64,000 nt of DNA from Dysgonomonas sp. 520 (GCF_010501095.1 NZ_QVMP01000010.1:33488-97487), one strand, 5' to 3'. Positions 16,927-25,431 are shown, counted from the stretch's first letter. Numbers and translations: made by a program. Notes: generated by a model from the letters alone, not told the origin.

Positions 16927-17065
16927 GAAGTCATCTAGACTTTTTCGTTTTATTCAATTTTGTCATCCTGAGAGTATCGAAGGATCTGTTTTTTAGATGT
17001 TTCACTACGTTCAACATGACAAAAACTCAAAAATTAAGTATAATTTAAAAAGTCTAGATGACTTC
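16927..17065. repeat. Nested inverted-repeat element, copy 3
   Basis: The outer arms are GAAGTCATCTAGACTTTTT (16927-16945) and its perfect inverse at 17047-17065. Inside lies a TGTCATCCTGAGAGTATCG...ACATGACA core (about 16961-17023). It fills most of the gap between the divergent YrdC-family and HAD genes. Confidence 0.8.
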
Positions 17066-17175
17066 TGCAAAAAAATGACTGAATAAGTAATGATTTCAGA
17101 CAGTTTTGTCCATTTTCGGAAAAAAACGGAAAAATTAATCTGACTCCTTTTTTCGGGCTTCGAAAAAATAATGAG

Positions 17176-17183
17176 TATCTTCG
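17176..17183 (+). promoter_or_regulatory. Weak promoter -7 box for HAD hydrolase and ribF
   Basis: TATCTTCG differs from TAnnTTTG at one position and lies 60 bp before the HAD gene. Confidence 0.35.
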
Positions 17184-17242
17184 TAGCCGTAATATTTGAG
17201 AGAGTAGGAAAAAACAAAGAGAATTCAAACTATTAGCTGGGT

Positions 17243-17863
17243 ATGAAAAATATAAAGAATGTCCTTTTTGACTTTGGTGGTGTAATCATCGGCATAAATA
17301 AAGAAAATGCGATTAACCGGTTTAAGGAAATCGGTGTGGAAAACATCGAAGACTATTTGAACGAATTTCGTCAGGAAGGAATTTTTCTGGCATTGGAAGA
17401 AGGCAAAATTTCTTTGGATGAATTCAACAACGAAGTCCGGAAACTTGCAGGAAAATATATTTCGGATGAAGATATTGCATCGGGGTGGATGGCATTTTTG
17501 ACAGGAATACCCGAGTATAAGTTTCAGTTGCTGAAAGATCTGAGAAAAAAATATAACGTATATCTCATCAGCAACACCAACCCTGTGATTATGGGTTGGG
17601 CCGAATCGAAAGATTTTTCGCCGACAGGAGAACCCATCACAGCGTTCTTCGACAAATGTTATTATTCTTTTCAAGTGGGATCGGCAAAGCCTGAGAAAAT
17701 GATATATGAATATGTGATACAAGATTCGGGCATCAAGCCGTCCGAAACATTGTTTCTTGACGATGGTCAGGCAAATATAGATATGGGGCGTTTCTTCGGG
17801 CTTCAGTCTCGCTTGACAAATCAGGATGAGGACTTGAGAAAAATATTTGATCTGGATCAATAA
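17243..17863 (+). CDS. HAD-family hydrolase (YihX-like)
   Basis: This 206-residue HAD protein has motif I VLFDFGGVIIGIN with nucleophile Asp10. The usual second Asp of DxDxT is replaced by Gly12, as in YihX-like members. Motif II is in VYLISNTNP, Lys in SAKPEKMIY, and motif IV is ETLFLDDGQANI. Members hydrolyse small phosphorylated metabolites. It is 9 bp upstream of ribF on the same strand, so a role in dephosphorylating a flavin-pathway intermediate is possible but unproven. Confidence 0.85.
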   Translation: MKNIKNVLFDFGGVIIGINKENAINRFKEIGVENIEDYLNEFRQEGIFLALEEGKISLDEFNNEVRKLAGKYISDEDIASGWMAFLTGIPEYKFQLLKDLRKKYNVYLISNTNPVIMGWAESKDFSPTGEPITAFFDKCYYSFQVGSAKPEKMIYEYVIQDSGIKPSETLFLDDGQANIDMGRFFGLQSRLTNQDEDLRKIFDLDQ

Positions 17864-17872
17864 TAATAGTTT

Positions 17873-18811
17873 GTGGAAATTATCAATATTAGTCAAACCT
17901 CCAATCGTACGCCATTGGTTGCAGCGATCGGTTTTTTTGATGGAGTTCATGTCGGGCATCGTTGCCTCATAGAGCAAATCAAGGAAATTGCACACGAGAA
18001 AGGATTGTCGTCTGCTGTCGTTACTTTTCCCGTTCATCCCCGTCAGGTTCTTCAATCCGACTATCAGCCGGCTTTGCTTTGCGGCTATGAAGAAAAGTTG
18101 AGCAGGTTGTCCAAGACAGGTGTTGACTATTGTGTCAGTTTGGATTTTACGAAAGAAATGTCGTTGTTTTCGGCAAGGGATTTCATCCATAAAGTGCTGA
18201 AAGAGCAGTTGAATGTAGACACTTTAGTAATCGGTTACGATCATCGCTTTGGACACAATCGGGAAGATGGTTTTGACGAATACCGTAAATATGGACAGGA
18301 AGTTGGGATGGATGTTGTTCAGGCAACGGAATATAGTTCTTTAGAGCATGTCAGTTCTTCCCGAATCCGCAGATTATTGGGTAACGGAGATGTTCGCAAG
18401 GCAGCTCAGTTGTTGTCGTACAGGTATACTATATCGGGCAAAATTGTAGAAGGCTTTAAGGTTGGACGGACAATAGGTTTTCCGACAGCCAATATACAAA
18501 TATGGGAAGATTTTAAAGTCATTCCTGCCTTTGGTGTTTATGCGGTGTATGTACAAATCGAAAATAAACAATACAAAGGAATGCTTTATATCGGAAGGCG
18601 TCCTACATTGCAGAATGGCAATCAGATAAGTCTGGAGGTCAACATCTTCGATTTTGATGAGGATATTTATAATAAGTGGCTGACGGTAGAGTTCGTCGAT
18701 TTTATTCGTCCGGATGAAAAGTTCAATTCTCTGGAAGAACTGAAAGAAAATATAGCGCGAGACAAAGAAAATGTGATTGAAATATTGAACAAGGAAAATC
18801 CGGTTTTTTAA
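17873..18811 (+). CDS. ribF: Bifunctional riboflavin kinase/FMN adenylyltransferase
   Basis: This 312-residue RibF converts riboflavin to FMN and FAD. The N-terminal nucleotidyltransferase carries GFFDGVHVGHR and YDHRFGHN, and EHVSSSRIRRLL closes it. The C-terminal kinase begins GKIVEGFKVGRTIGFPTANI. The start is GTG. It follows the HAD gene by 9 bp. A decayed, inverted fragment of the adenylyltransferase part lies just downstream at 18.87-18.97 kb. Confidence 0.93.
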   Translation: MEIINISQTSNRTPLVAAIGFFDGVHVGHRCLIEQIKEIAHEKGLSSAVVTFPVHPRQVLQSDYQPALLCGYEEKLSRLSKTGVDYCVSLDFTKEMSLFSARDFIHKVLKEQLNVDTLVIGYDHRFGHNREDGFDEYRKYGQEVGMDVVQATEYSSLEHVSSSRIRRLLGNGDVRKAAQLLSYRYTISGKIVEGFKVGRTIGFPTANIQIWEDFKVIPAFGVYAVYVQIENKQYKGMLYIGRRPTLQNGNQISLEVNIFDFDEDIYNKWLTVEFVDFIRPDEKFNSLEELKENIARDKENVIEILNKENPVF

Positions 18812-18829
18812 GCCGGATTTTTTCTTTTC
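18796..18829 (+). terminator. Terminator overlapping the ribF stop
   Basis: AAATCCGG and CCGGATTT form the stem, followed by TTTTCTTTTCTT. The ribF stop codon lies in the loop. Confidence 0.8.
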
Positions 18830-18870
18830 TTGACGATTCCTTTTTTCTCTCCAAATGTAGTTTCGGAATA

Positions 18871-18970
18871 ATATTCATTCCATCTCCCCGATTGTGTCCA
18901 AAGCGATGATCGCAACCGATAACTAAAAAGACGACATTTCTTTCGTAAAATTCAAATAGGCACAATAATC
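18871..18970 (-). pseudogene. Inverted, internally deleted fragment of ribF
   Basis: Read on the minus strand, this stretch carries two blocks nearly identical to ribF. TTTTACGAAAGAAATGTCGT (18931-18950) matches ribF near 18145-18164. A 33-base block starting CGATCATCGCTTTGG (18880-18912) matches 18239-18271 with one difference. The roughly 60 bases between these blocks in ribF are missing. In translation it still shows LVIGCDHRFGHNRGDG. It is a broken duplicate, not a gene. A run of eight C lies just beyond it. Confidence 0.8.
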
Positions 18971-19107
18971 ACCCCCCCCGACAAAGTTCAGAACAACCAA
19001 CACTCCAATCAATCTCAAATAATGGGCATAATTTCACATTTTTATAATAATATATTGCTATTTTACAAACTTGTACCATAATGAGACTGTATTCCTTTAA
19101 TATTTTA

Positions 19108-19115
19108 TATTTTTG
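19108..19115 (+). promoter_or_regulatory. Promoter -7 box for ABC importer operon
   Basis: TATTTTTG lies 30 bp before the binding-protein start. No known riboswitch is visible in the 5' region. Confidence 0.5.
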
Positions 19116-19144
19116 CGTTTGATTTTAATAAAAAAGGTTATTCG

Positions 19145-20080
19145 ATGAGAAAATTAATTTTCATATTCCTATTGGGCGCACTGTTTGTCCAGTCTTGCAA
19201 AAACAATACGGCAAAAGATTCTACATCTCAATCTGTTTCGATCGGAGTAATGTCTTCGATGGATTATCTGCCTTTAGCCATAGCTGAACGTGAGGGATAC
19301 TTCAAAGAAGAAGGTATTGATGTGAAAATCGAGAAGTTTTATTCGGCAAACGAACGTGACGCAGCTTTCCAGAGTGGCAATATAGACGGAACGGTGATTG
19401 ACTATACCGGAGCCGTATTGCAGAAGGCGGGCGGTATTCCCCTGAAACTTGTGTCGAAGTGCGATGCTCCGTTTTACATCGTGGCGTCGAAAGAATCGGG
19501 TATAAATGACCTGTCAGGCCTTCGAGGAAAACAAGTGGCAGTATCTCAGAATACAGTGATCGACTATTGCGTGGATATGGCTTTGAAATCGGTAGGTTTG
19601 ACAGGAAAGGACATAAAAAAAGTAGAAATAAACAAAATCCCCGTTCGCTACGAAATGTTGGTGAATAATAAGATTGATGCCACAGGGTTGCCCAATCCGA
19701 TAGCGTTGAAAGCCGAAAACGAAGGAGGTAAGATATTAGTATCAAACGATAGTTTGAAATTTGCCATCACTGGCATTATGTTCAAAGAAGAGGCATTGAC
19801 GGATAAAGCCGAAAGTATAAAGAAAATGTATAAAGCATACAATAAAGGGGTGGATTATATTCTGGCTCACAATGTTAACGATTATGCGGACATTTTGAAG
19901 AAAGACTTAGGTTTTACGGATGATATTTTGCCCCGTTTGCAAATGCCGGTTTATACAAAAGCGGTCATGCCGTCGGATCAGGATATACAGTCGGTTGTAG
20001 ATTGGTTGGTTGACAGAGGTCTTGTGAAACCGGACTTTGATAAGTCTTTGCTTATTGATAACCAAATATTGGCTCAATAA
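19145..20080 (+). CDS. ABC importer substrate-binding lipoprotein (NMT1/SsuA-like)
   Basis: This 311-residue protein has a lipobox ending at Cys18 (ALFVQSC). The mature part follows the NMT1/nitrate-sulfonate-taurine fold: SSMDYLPLAIAEREGYF near the N-terminus, then NIDGTVIDYTGAV and LRGKQVAVSQNTV. Family substrates include sulfonates, nitrate, thiamine precursors and aromatics. The actual ligand cannot be told. It leads a four-gene operon with an ATPase, a permease and a porin. Confidence 0.82.
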   Translation: MRKLIFIFLLGALFVQSCKNNTAKDSTSQSVSIGVMSSMDYLPLAIAEREGYFKEEGIDVKIEKFYSANERDAAFQSGNIDGTVIDYTGAVLQKAGGIPLKLVSKCDAPFYIVASKESGINDLSGLRGKQVAVSQNTVIDYCVDMALKSVGLTGKDIKKVEINKIPVRYEMLVNNKIDATGLPNPIALKAENEGGKILVSNDSLKFAITGIMFKEEALTDKAESIKKMYKAYNKGVDYILAHNVNDYADILKKDLGFTDDILPRLQMPVYTKAVMPSDQDIQSVVDWLVDRGLVKPDFDKSLLIDNQILAQ

Positions 20081-20095
20081 CCAAAATAGTTAAGG

Positions 20096-20797
20096 ATGAT
20101 CTCGATTCAGAACCTCACCGTAAAATATGCACAGAAAACTGTGCTGAAAGATTTTTCATTAGATATGAACCGTGGAGAGATTTATGCGCTGATAGGTCCT
20201 TCGGGTTCGGGTAAATCTACCCTGTTGAAAGCATTGTGTGGGATATTGAAAGGCGAATCGGGCAGAATTATTTATAACTCAGGTGAGGACCTGTCTATTG
20301 GTTATGTTCCTCAACTTTATGGACTCTTAGATTGGAAAAACGTAAAGGACAACATTTATTTACCCTTGAAACTTAAGGATAGGGAGAAGAATGAAAAGGA
20401 AATATCAGATATTCTACATTCTCTTGAGATAGAAGATATACTGAACCGTTATCCCAAAGAATTGAGTGGAGGGCAACGTCAGCGGGTTGCTTTGGCACGG
20501 GCATTTATTCTTCAACCCGACCTGCTGTTGATGGATGAACCATTTTCAGCTTTGGATGCTTTCACTTCGCAGGTTTCACAAAAATTATTCCTCAAATTGT
20601 GGTCAAGATACAAAGTTACCACCTTGTTTATCACACATAACATTCAGGAGGCGGTAAATTTAGGACAGCATATTCTGATAATGAGTAAGTTGTCGGGTAA
20701 GATTGTAGAAAATATAACGAATGATAAAGAACTGGCGAAAGAAACACGTTTTCAGTTTATCAATCAAGTTACAGAATCGTTTGAAAAATTAATCTGA
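20096..20797 (+). CDS. ABC importer ATP-binding protein
   Basis: This 233-residue ATPase has Walker A GPSGSGKST (34-42), Q-loop SIGYVPQ, signature LSGGQRQRVALARA, Walker B LLLMDEPFSALD and the H-loop FITHNIQEA. It matches the SsuB/TauB class. It lies 15 bp after the binding-protein gene and 6 bp before the permease gene. It powers import across the inner membrane. Confidence 0.92.
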   Translation: MISIQNLTVKYAQKTVLKDFSLDMNRGEIYALIGPSGSGKSTLLKALCGILKGESGRIIYNSGEDLSIGYVPQLYGLLDWKNVKDNIYLPLKLKDREKNEKEISDILHSLEIEDILNRYPKELSGGQRQRVALARAFILQPDLLLMDEPFSALDAFTSQVSQKLFLKLWSRYKVTTLFITHNIQEAVNLGQHILIMSKLSGKIVENITNDKELAKETRFQFINQVTESFEKLI

Positions 20798-20803
20798 ACG
20801 ACT

Positions 20804-21565
20804 TTGGAAAAAAAACGTAAAAAAATAATCAGCTACATCGGGTTCCTTGTTTTAGGTTTTGTCTTATTCAATCTGGTTTGGTGGATTTGTGCCGAAATAT
20901 TCCAGATGAAAGCATTGCCAAAACCTCCGGATGTGTATGCGGCATACGCTGATGCTCTGGATAATGGAATAGGAGAGCACGCATTAGCCAGTTTAAGGCG
21001 TATATGTCTGGGTATTTTGATTTCGTTGGCAATAGCCTTGGTTTTAGGGTTGGTAATGGGGCGTAACAAGGTGGTAAATAAAATATTAAGTCCTTTAATC
21101 TATTTCACATACCCTGTTCCAAAATTGGCATTGTTGCCTATCGTAATGGTAATTTTTGGAATCGGGGAAACTTCTAAGATTCTGATAATAGTCCTGATAA
21201 TAGTATTCCAATTGACAATCTCGATACGTGATGCCGTGCGGAATATCCCGAAAGAAGATTATGATGTGCTGATCTCGATCAAAGCAAGTAGATGGCAGCA
21301 GATGAGGCATATAACAATGCCTGCTATTCTGCCGGAAGTTTTTTCTTCTTTGCGAGTATCGTCGGGAATAGCAATTTCTGCACTGTTTTTTACCGAAATT
21401 TTTGGCACTGACAAAGGCTTAGGTTTTTATATCAACGATTCGTGGAATAGGATAGATTATATCCAGATGTATTTCGGGATATTCATGCTGTCGATGGTGG
21501 GGTTGCTTATTTTTTTGCTGCTCGATTTGTTGGATACTTGGATATGTAGATGGAAAAAACTATAG
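20804..21565 (+). CDS. ABC importer permease (SsuC/TauC-like)
   Basis: This 253-residue inner-membrane protein has about six hydrophobic segments. An EAA-type loop reads IPKEDYDVLISIKASRWQQM, followed by TMPAILPEVFSSLRV. The start codon appears to be TTG, 6 bp after the ATPase stop. It forms the channel of the importer. Its end overlaps an in-frame upstream extension of the porin gene, but the porin signal peptide starts 23 bp downstream. Confidence 0.88.
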   Translation: MEKKRKKIISYIGFLVLGFVLFNLVWWICAEIFQMKALPKPPDVYAAYADALDNGIGEHALASLRRICLGILISLAIALVLGLVMGRNKVVNKILSPLIYFTYPVPKLALLPIVMVIFGIGETSKILIIVLIIVFQLTISIRDAVRNIPKEDYDVLISIKASRWQQMRHITMPAILPEVFSSLRVSSGIAISALFFTEIFGTDKGLGFYINDSWNRIDYIQMYFGIFMLSMVGLLIFLLLDLLDTWICRWKKL

Positions 21566-21588
21566 ATAAACAAATAATATTTCAAAAC

Positions 21589-22725
21589 ATGAAAAAGTTG
21601 TCAATCCTGATAGGATTAATCTGTGCGATGAGTTTTAGCATTACGGCTCAAAATTCAAATGATGAACTCTTGAAGAAACTGGTAGAGAAAAATGTGCTCA
21701 CACAGGTAGAAGCAGATGAGTTGAAAGAAAAGACAGGGTCGGAGACAAATATCTCAAAATCAGAAAAAATCAGAGAGGCATTTAATACGCCTTACATGAA
21801 GTTTGGAGGATATGGGTTGTTGATGTATCGGTACGATGACCGGGCAGAAACAAAGCATAAAGCAGACCCTCGTGCCATATTCATATCGATGACAGGTAAG
21901 TTTAATAATTTCAGGTACTTTATTTTGTCTGAGTTTGTAGATCCGATGTTGTACGAATTTTATGGAGAATGGGCGCCTTCGGATGCGTTCAAACTGAAGG
22001 GCGGTATGATGAAAGTGCCATATTCTTTAGAAAACCAGATGTCGCTGACAGAGATAGAAACAATATTTAATACCCGTTCAGTTTCAAATCTGATAGGCAT
22101 GGGGGGCGATGTGATGCAATTGCAAAACGGGAAAAATAATACAGGCCGAGATATTGGTATTCAGGTACATGGAAATTTGTTTCCGAAATCAGGACATGAG
22201 CTGATTCAATATTCAGCCGGAATATTTCAAGGTACGGGTATAAAATTGGAAGAACGTAACGATACCAAAGACTTTTCGGGAGCTTTGTATCTGAAACCAA
22301 TGAAAGAATTTAGGATCGGAAGCAGTGTCTATTTTGGTCAGACTAATTATGTGAAAGCAGGAGAAGTTTTGGAAAAAAAGCATGTGCGGAATCGCTGGCT
22401 TATAAGTTCCGATTATCAAACAGACAAGTTTTATGCTCGTGCCGAATATATAAAAGCAAATGACGGAGGAATCAGAAAAGAAGCCATCTACGGAACAGCC
22501 TTATACTATTTGATGCCAAATAAGTTGAACATTGTGGGAAAAGTAGATTTTCAGAATGGAAATAGAGATATAAATGCAGAGGTGGTAGATTATACAGCGG
22601 CAGTTAATTATTATTTCTATCCGGGTTGTAGGTTTCAGTTAAATTACACGTATTCAGACTATAATGATAAGTGGGGAGCAAGAAATAGTAATGCAATAGC
22701 TGCCCAGATGCAAATAGTTTTTTAA
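21589..22725 (+). CDS. Outer-membrane porin, OprO/OprP-like
   Basis: This 378-residue protein has a signal peptide (MKKLSILIGLICAMSFSITA), a short coiled-coil helix (LLKKLVEKNVLTQVEADEL) as in phosphate-selective porins, then alternating beta strands ending in a C-terminal aromatic (MQIVF). The start at 21589 was preferred over 21550 because it opens a normal signal peptide. It ends the importer operon, so it probably carries the same ligand across the outer membrane. A TonB-independent route would be unusual for a scarce nutrient. Confidence 0.8.
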   Translation: MKKLSILIGLICAMSFSITAQNSNDELLKKLVEKNVLTQVEADELKEKTGSETNISKSEKIREAFNTPYMKFGGYGLLMYRYDDRAETKHKADPRAIFISMTGKFNNFRYFILSEFVDPMLYEFYGEWAPSDAFKLKGGMMKVPYSLENQMSLTEIETIFNTRSVSNLIGMGGDVMQLQNGKNNTGRDIGIQVHGNLFPKSGHELIQYSAGIFQGTGIKLEERNDTKDFSGALYLKPMKEFRIGSSVYFGQTNYVKAGEVLEKKHVRNRWLISSDYQTDKFYARAEYIKANDGGIRKEAIYGTALYYLMPNKLNIVGKVDFQNGNRDINAEVVDYTAAVNYYFYPGCRFQLNYTYSDYNDKWGARNSNAIAAQMQIVF

Positions 22726-22765
22726 ATATTTTGATAGGAAAAGAATGGAAATTGCACATTTTTCG

Positions 22766-22773
22766 TACTTTTG
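22766..22773 (+). promoter_or_regulatory. Promoter -7 box for fabI
   Basis: TACTTTTG lies 46 bp before the fabI ATG. Confidence 0.55.
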
Positions 22774-22819
22774 TGCCAAAATATTAGGTAATACAAATTA
22801 TTAATTAAAAATAAAGACC

Positions 22820-23641
22820 ATGAGTCATAATTTATTAAAAGGAAAAAGAGGTATCATTTTCGGAGCATTGAACTCAAGCTCTATTGCATGGAAAGTTGCG
22901 GAAAAAGCTGTGGAACAAGGTGCTAAAATCACACTTTCGAACACGGCAATGGCATTGAGAATGGGAGAAATCAACGGTTTGTCGGAAAAATTGAATGCTC
23001 CTATCATTGCCGCTGATGCAACAAACGTGGAAGAATTGACACAAGTATTTGAAAAATCACAAGAGTTGCTTGGAGGAAAAATTGATTTTGTTCTTCACTC
23101 GATCGGTATGTCGCCAAATGTTCGTAAAGGTCGTGATTATGACGATCTTGACTACGGATTCTATGACAAAACATTGAATATCTCTGCTATTTCTTTCCAC
23201 AAAATGATGCAGGTTGCGAAAAAAATGGATGCTATCGCAGAAGGCGGTTCAATCTTGGCACTTACTCACATAGCAGCACAACGCACATTCACCGGATATA
23301 ACGATATGGCTGATGCGAAGGCATTGCTGGAGTCTATCGGTCGTAGCTTTGGTTATGTATATAGTCGCGACAAGAAAGTACGTGTGAATACAATTTCTCA
23401 ATCGCCAACGTTGACCACTGCCGGACAAGGTATTGGCGGAATGGATGCGTTCTTCGATTTTGCAGAGAAAATGTCTCCACTCGGAAATGCTAGTGCAGAG
23501 TCTTGCGCAGACTATTGTATCGTAATGTTCTCCGACCTCACTCGCATGGTTACTATGCAAAACCTTTTCCACGATGGCGGTTTCTCAAATATGGGATTAA
23601 CTAAAGCTGTGGTTGAGGATTATATCGAGAAGAATAAATAA
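22820..23641 (+). CDS. fabI: Enoyl-ACP reductase (NADH)
   Basis: This 273-residue SDR enzyme performs the last reduction of each fatty-acid elongation cycle. The N-terminal GALNSSSIAWKVAE is the FabI cofactor loop in place of GxxxGxG. The catalytic Tyr and Lys are in the Y-x6-K motif YNDMADAK. FLPGGMxx-type substrate-loop sequence is replaced by GIGGMDAFF. Length and order fit FabI. It is monocistronic, with its own promoter and a strong terminator. Confidence 0.93.
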   Translation: MSHNLLKGKRGIIFGALNSSSIAWKVAEKAVEQGAKITLSNTAMALRMGEINGLSEKLNAPIIAADATNVEELTQVFEKSQELLGGKIDFVLHSIGMSPNVRKGRDYDDLDYGFYDKTLNISAISFHKMMQVAKKMDAIAEGGSILALTHIAAQRTFTGYNDMADAKALLESIGRSFGYVYSRDKKVRVNTISQSPTLTTAGQGIGGMDAFFDFAEKMSPLGNASAESCADYCIVMFSDLTRMVTMQNLFHDGGFSNMGLTKAVVEDYIEKNK

Positions 23642-23663
23642 GAGTAGTTTTTTAGAAATAAAT

Positions 23664-23702
23664 ATCACCCCATGAGTTTTTGATTCATGGGGTGATTTGT
23701 GT
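23664..23702. terminator. Bidirectional terminator between fabI and lipoprotein gene
   Basis: ATCACCCCATGA (23664-23675) and TCATGGGGTGAT (23685-23696) form a perfect 12-bp stem in the gap between convergent genes. Confidence 0.85.
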
Positions 23703-24248
23703 TTATTGTACTCCTGCTCCTCTTTTCCACCAATCCAGTTTTTCTCTGGTGAAATCAAAGGTATATTTTCGATATCCCTTACTGATAATTGAATTTATAT
23801 TTCTGTCGTAGGATAAAATCGGGTTCGACGAAACATTTTCATTAATGCTAGATTCTGTGGGACGCATACGTACACCTTCTGCCTCTATAAACATTCTCAG
23901 CAGATTTCCCGGTTCACAAAGTTCGTTAGGTAAAACAACATCATTTTTAAGCGAAAAACTCATTTCTATTTCGGCTTTATATGGAGCTACGGCAATAAAC
24001 GACTTTTCCCAAGGAAGTGTAATACCCTCTTCCGTAACTATTTTTCCACTAGCATCTTTGTATTTCACATTTACATTGAAATGATCTGTAAATTCAACAA
24101 CAATGCCATCCGGACGACTAACGATGTGATTCGGTTTTGCGATCAGATAAGAAATTTTACCTTTGAGTTTATCATCCTCACAACTAGTTAAAAATAACAG
24201 GCTAAAAACAAGTAGAGTTTTTGTAAAAAAATAAAATGTCTTTTTCAT
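23703..24248 (-). CDS. Lipoprotein of unknown function
   Basis: This 181-residue protein has a lipoprotein signal ending LLFLTSC (Cys23). The mature part looks beta-rich, with FNVNVKYKDASGK and EMSFSLKNDV strands, and a basic C-terminus. I recognise no family. It is 52 bp downstream of a second lipoprotein gene on the same strand, so the pair may be co-transcribed and act together at the envelope. Confidence 0.7.
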   Translation of the reverse strand: MKKTFYFFTKTLLVFSLLFLTSCEDDKLKGKISYLIAKPNHIVSRPDGIVVEFTDHFNVNVKYKDASGKIVTEEGITLPWEKSFIAVAPYKAEIEMSFSLKNDVVLPNELCEPGNLLRMFIEAEGVRMRPTESSINENVSSNPILSYDRNINSIISKGYRKYTFDFTREKLDWWKRGAGVQ

Positions 24249-24300
24249 AAAATGAAATGTTAATTGATTAATAATTATATAAATTCTTTAGGTTTTATTG

Positions 24301-25008
24301 TTATTCGGTAATCGTAAAGTCCATAACATCATTGCTTGCCATCATAACAGTGCAATCAATATTTTTTCCTACCAAGTCTTCGTATAGAACCTCCTTGTCG
24401 AAAAGTTGTACAACTGCTCCACACTCAAGATATAAAGAGGCAAAATCTTTTCTTTCAGCATTTTGAAATCCGGTATAAATAACTGATTTTCCAATTTTAG
24501 AATTATATGTGCGGAATTCGCCCTTATATTTGCTTTCTCGGTTTTTAGCTTTTTTCAGATTTTTCAAATATTCCACGGCTTCGTCGTATTTTTCTATTTC
24601 AAAAAAATAAAAGTTTTTCGATGTTGCATTGCCATTTTCATCTTTGTCTATCAGTGCAGTTATTATATAAGAAGATCCTGCGTATTGTTCAATAGAAATA
24701 CCACCCGAAAAGATAGACATATCATTCGTGTAGATTAATCCTACAGGCTGTCCATCCAGAAGAACGTTCAGGCCTCGATAAGGTCTGCCATTATAAGTAA
24801 ACCCATTAACTTTAAACTGTCTGGAAACACCTTCCAATTCTCCGTAAAATGATGTTTGATTATCCCCATACGGCACAAAATAAGGTTTATATTCTCCTTT
24901 TGCGTAATCCGGGACATCTTTAACGCCATCGCTGCAACTGCTAAAACAAACAACAATTAAGAGTAATGCTGCGATTTGTAAAGATTTAGTAAAAAGAAAC
25001 TTTGTCAT
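24301..25008 (-). CDS. Lipoprotein of unknown function with structured leader
   Basis: The open frame extends to 25131, but the first 41 codons run through a hairpin leader and read as non-coding. The ATG at 25008 gives a lipoprotein signal ending VVCFSSC (Cys25), 235 residues in all. The mature part has FYGELEGVSRQFKVNGF, NVLLDGQPVGLIYTND and a helical KYDEAVEYLKNLKK. No family recognised. The 5' region holds a long imperfect hairpin (25029-25204). Confidence 0.68.
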   Translation of the reverse strand: MTKFLFTKSLQIAALLLIVVCFSSCSDGVKDVPDYAKGEYKPYFVPYGDNQTSFYGELEGVSRQFKVNGFTYNGRPYRGLNVLLDGQPVGLIYTNDMSIFSGGISIEQYAGSSYIITALIDKDENGNATSKNFYFFEIEKYDEAVEYLKNLKKAKNRESKYKGEFRTYNSKIGKSVIYTGFQNAERKDFASLYLECGAVVQLFDKEVLYEDLVGKNIDCTVMMASNDVMDFTITE

Positions 25009-25028
25009 AGAAAAAAGTTTTGTTGCCT

Positions 25029-25204
25029 CAAGTCCCGATATGGCAGTTATAAAAATGACGAAAGCGTGGGACTTTAACCTTATCTGCACCTGAGGTCTTA
25101 GGATACCTTTGCAACAAACAAGTAAGCCCACGCCGACTTAAGCCAACGTGAGCGTCGACTACTTACTCTTGTTGCATTTTGAAATTTCCTAAGTTTCAGG
25201 GTGC
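25029..25204 (-). repeat. Long imperfect hairpin in the lipoprotein leader
   Basis: The outer arms GCACCTGAGGTCTTAGGA (25086-25103) and TCCTAAGTTTCAGGGTGC (25187-25204) pair imperfectly. Inside them, TTGCAACAA, AGTAAG and ACGCCGACTTAAG continue the stem, so about 120 nt form one long hairpin. A smaller AAGTCCC/GGGACTT hairpin (25030-25074) follows toward the gene. It could be a cis-acting RNA or a dispersed repeat. No known riboswitch class was matched. Confidence 0.6.
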
Positions 25205-25374
25205 AAGAATAAAAGCTAACGCTTTTCTTTTAATATGTTAAATTAAATTCTTTCTATTCCTATACGATTTGTTTTAAGAGTTTATACTGCAAATATATGG
25301 ATATTCTTCTATTAAAAGAACTAAACTAAAGTTATAATGATATCGGTGTATTTCCATACTCGGAAAAAATCTTT

Positions 25375-25381
25375 TACTTTG
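25375..25381 (+). promoter_or_regulatory. Weak promoter box for DUF1877 gene
   Basis: TACTTTG, one base short of TAnnTTTG, lies 50 bp before the ATG. The rest of the gap 25205-25374 is AT-rich with no other signal. Confidence 0.35.
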
Positions 25382-25431
25382 CGCTTGTTGATAAGTTACA
25401 AAACTACTAATAAAAGACATACGTTTGAGTT

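Noticed and set aside
17225..18190. 321-codon minus-strand frame across HAD and ribF
   Set aside because: It is a long antisense shadow. Both plus-strand genes have clear families.
18723..18965. 80-codon minus-strand frame with VIGCDHRFGHN
   Set aside because: It is not a functional gene. The matching residues come from the inverted ribF fragment.
18971..18979. C8 tract as a phase-variable switch
   Set aside because: It lies in non-coding DNA beside the ribF fragment, with no promoter or reading frame that depends on its length.
19000..19144. Riboswitch upstream of the ABC importer
   Set aside because: No TPP, cobalamin, SAM or FMN core was recognised in the 5' region.
25009..25131. N-terminal extension of the lipoprotein at 24301
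   Set aside because: It runs through the hairpin leader and lacks a signal peptide at its own start. The internal ATG opens a normal lipoprotein signal.
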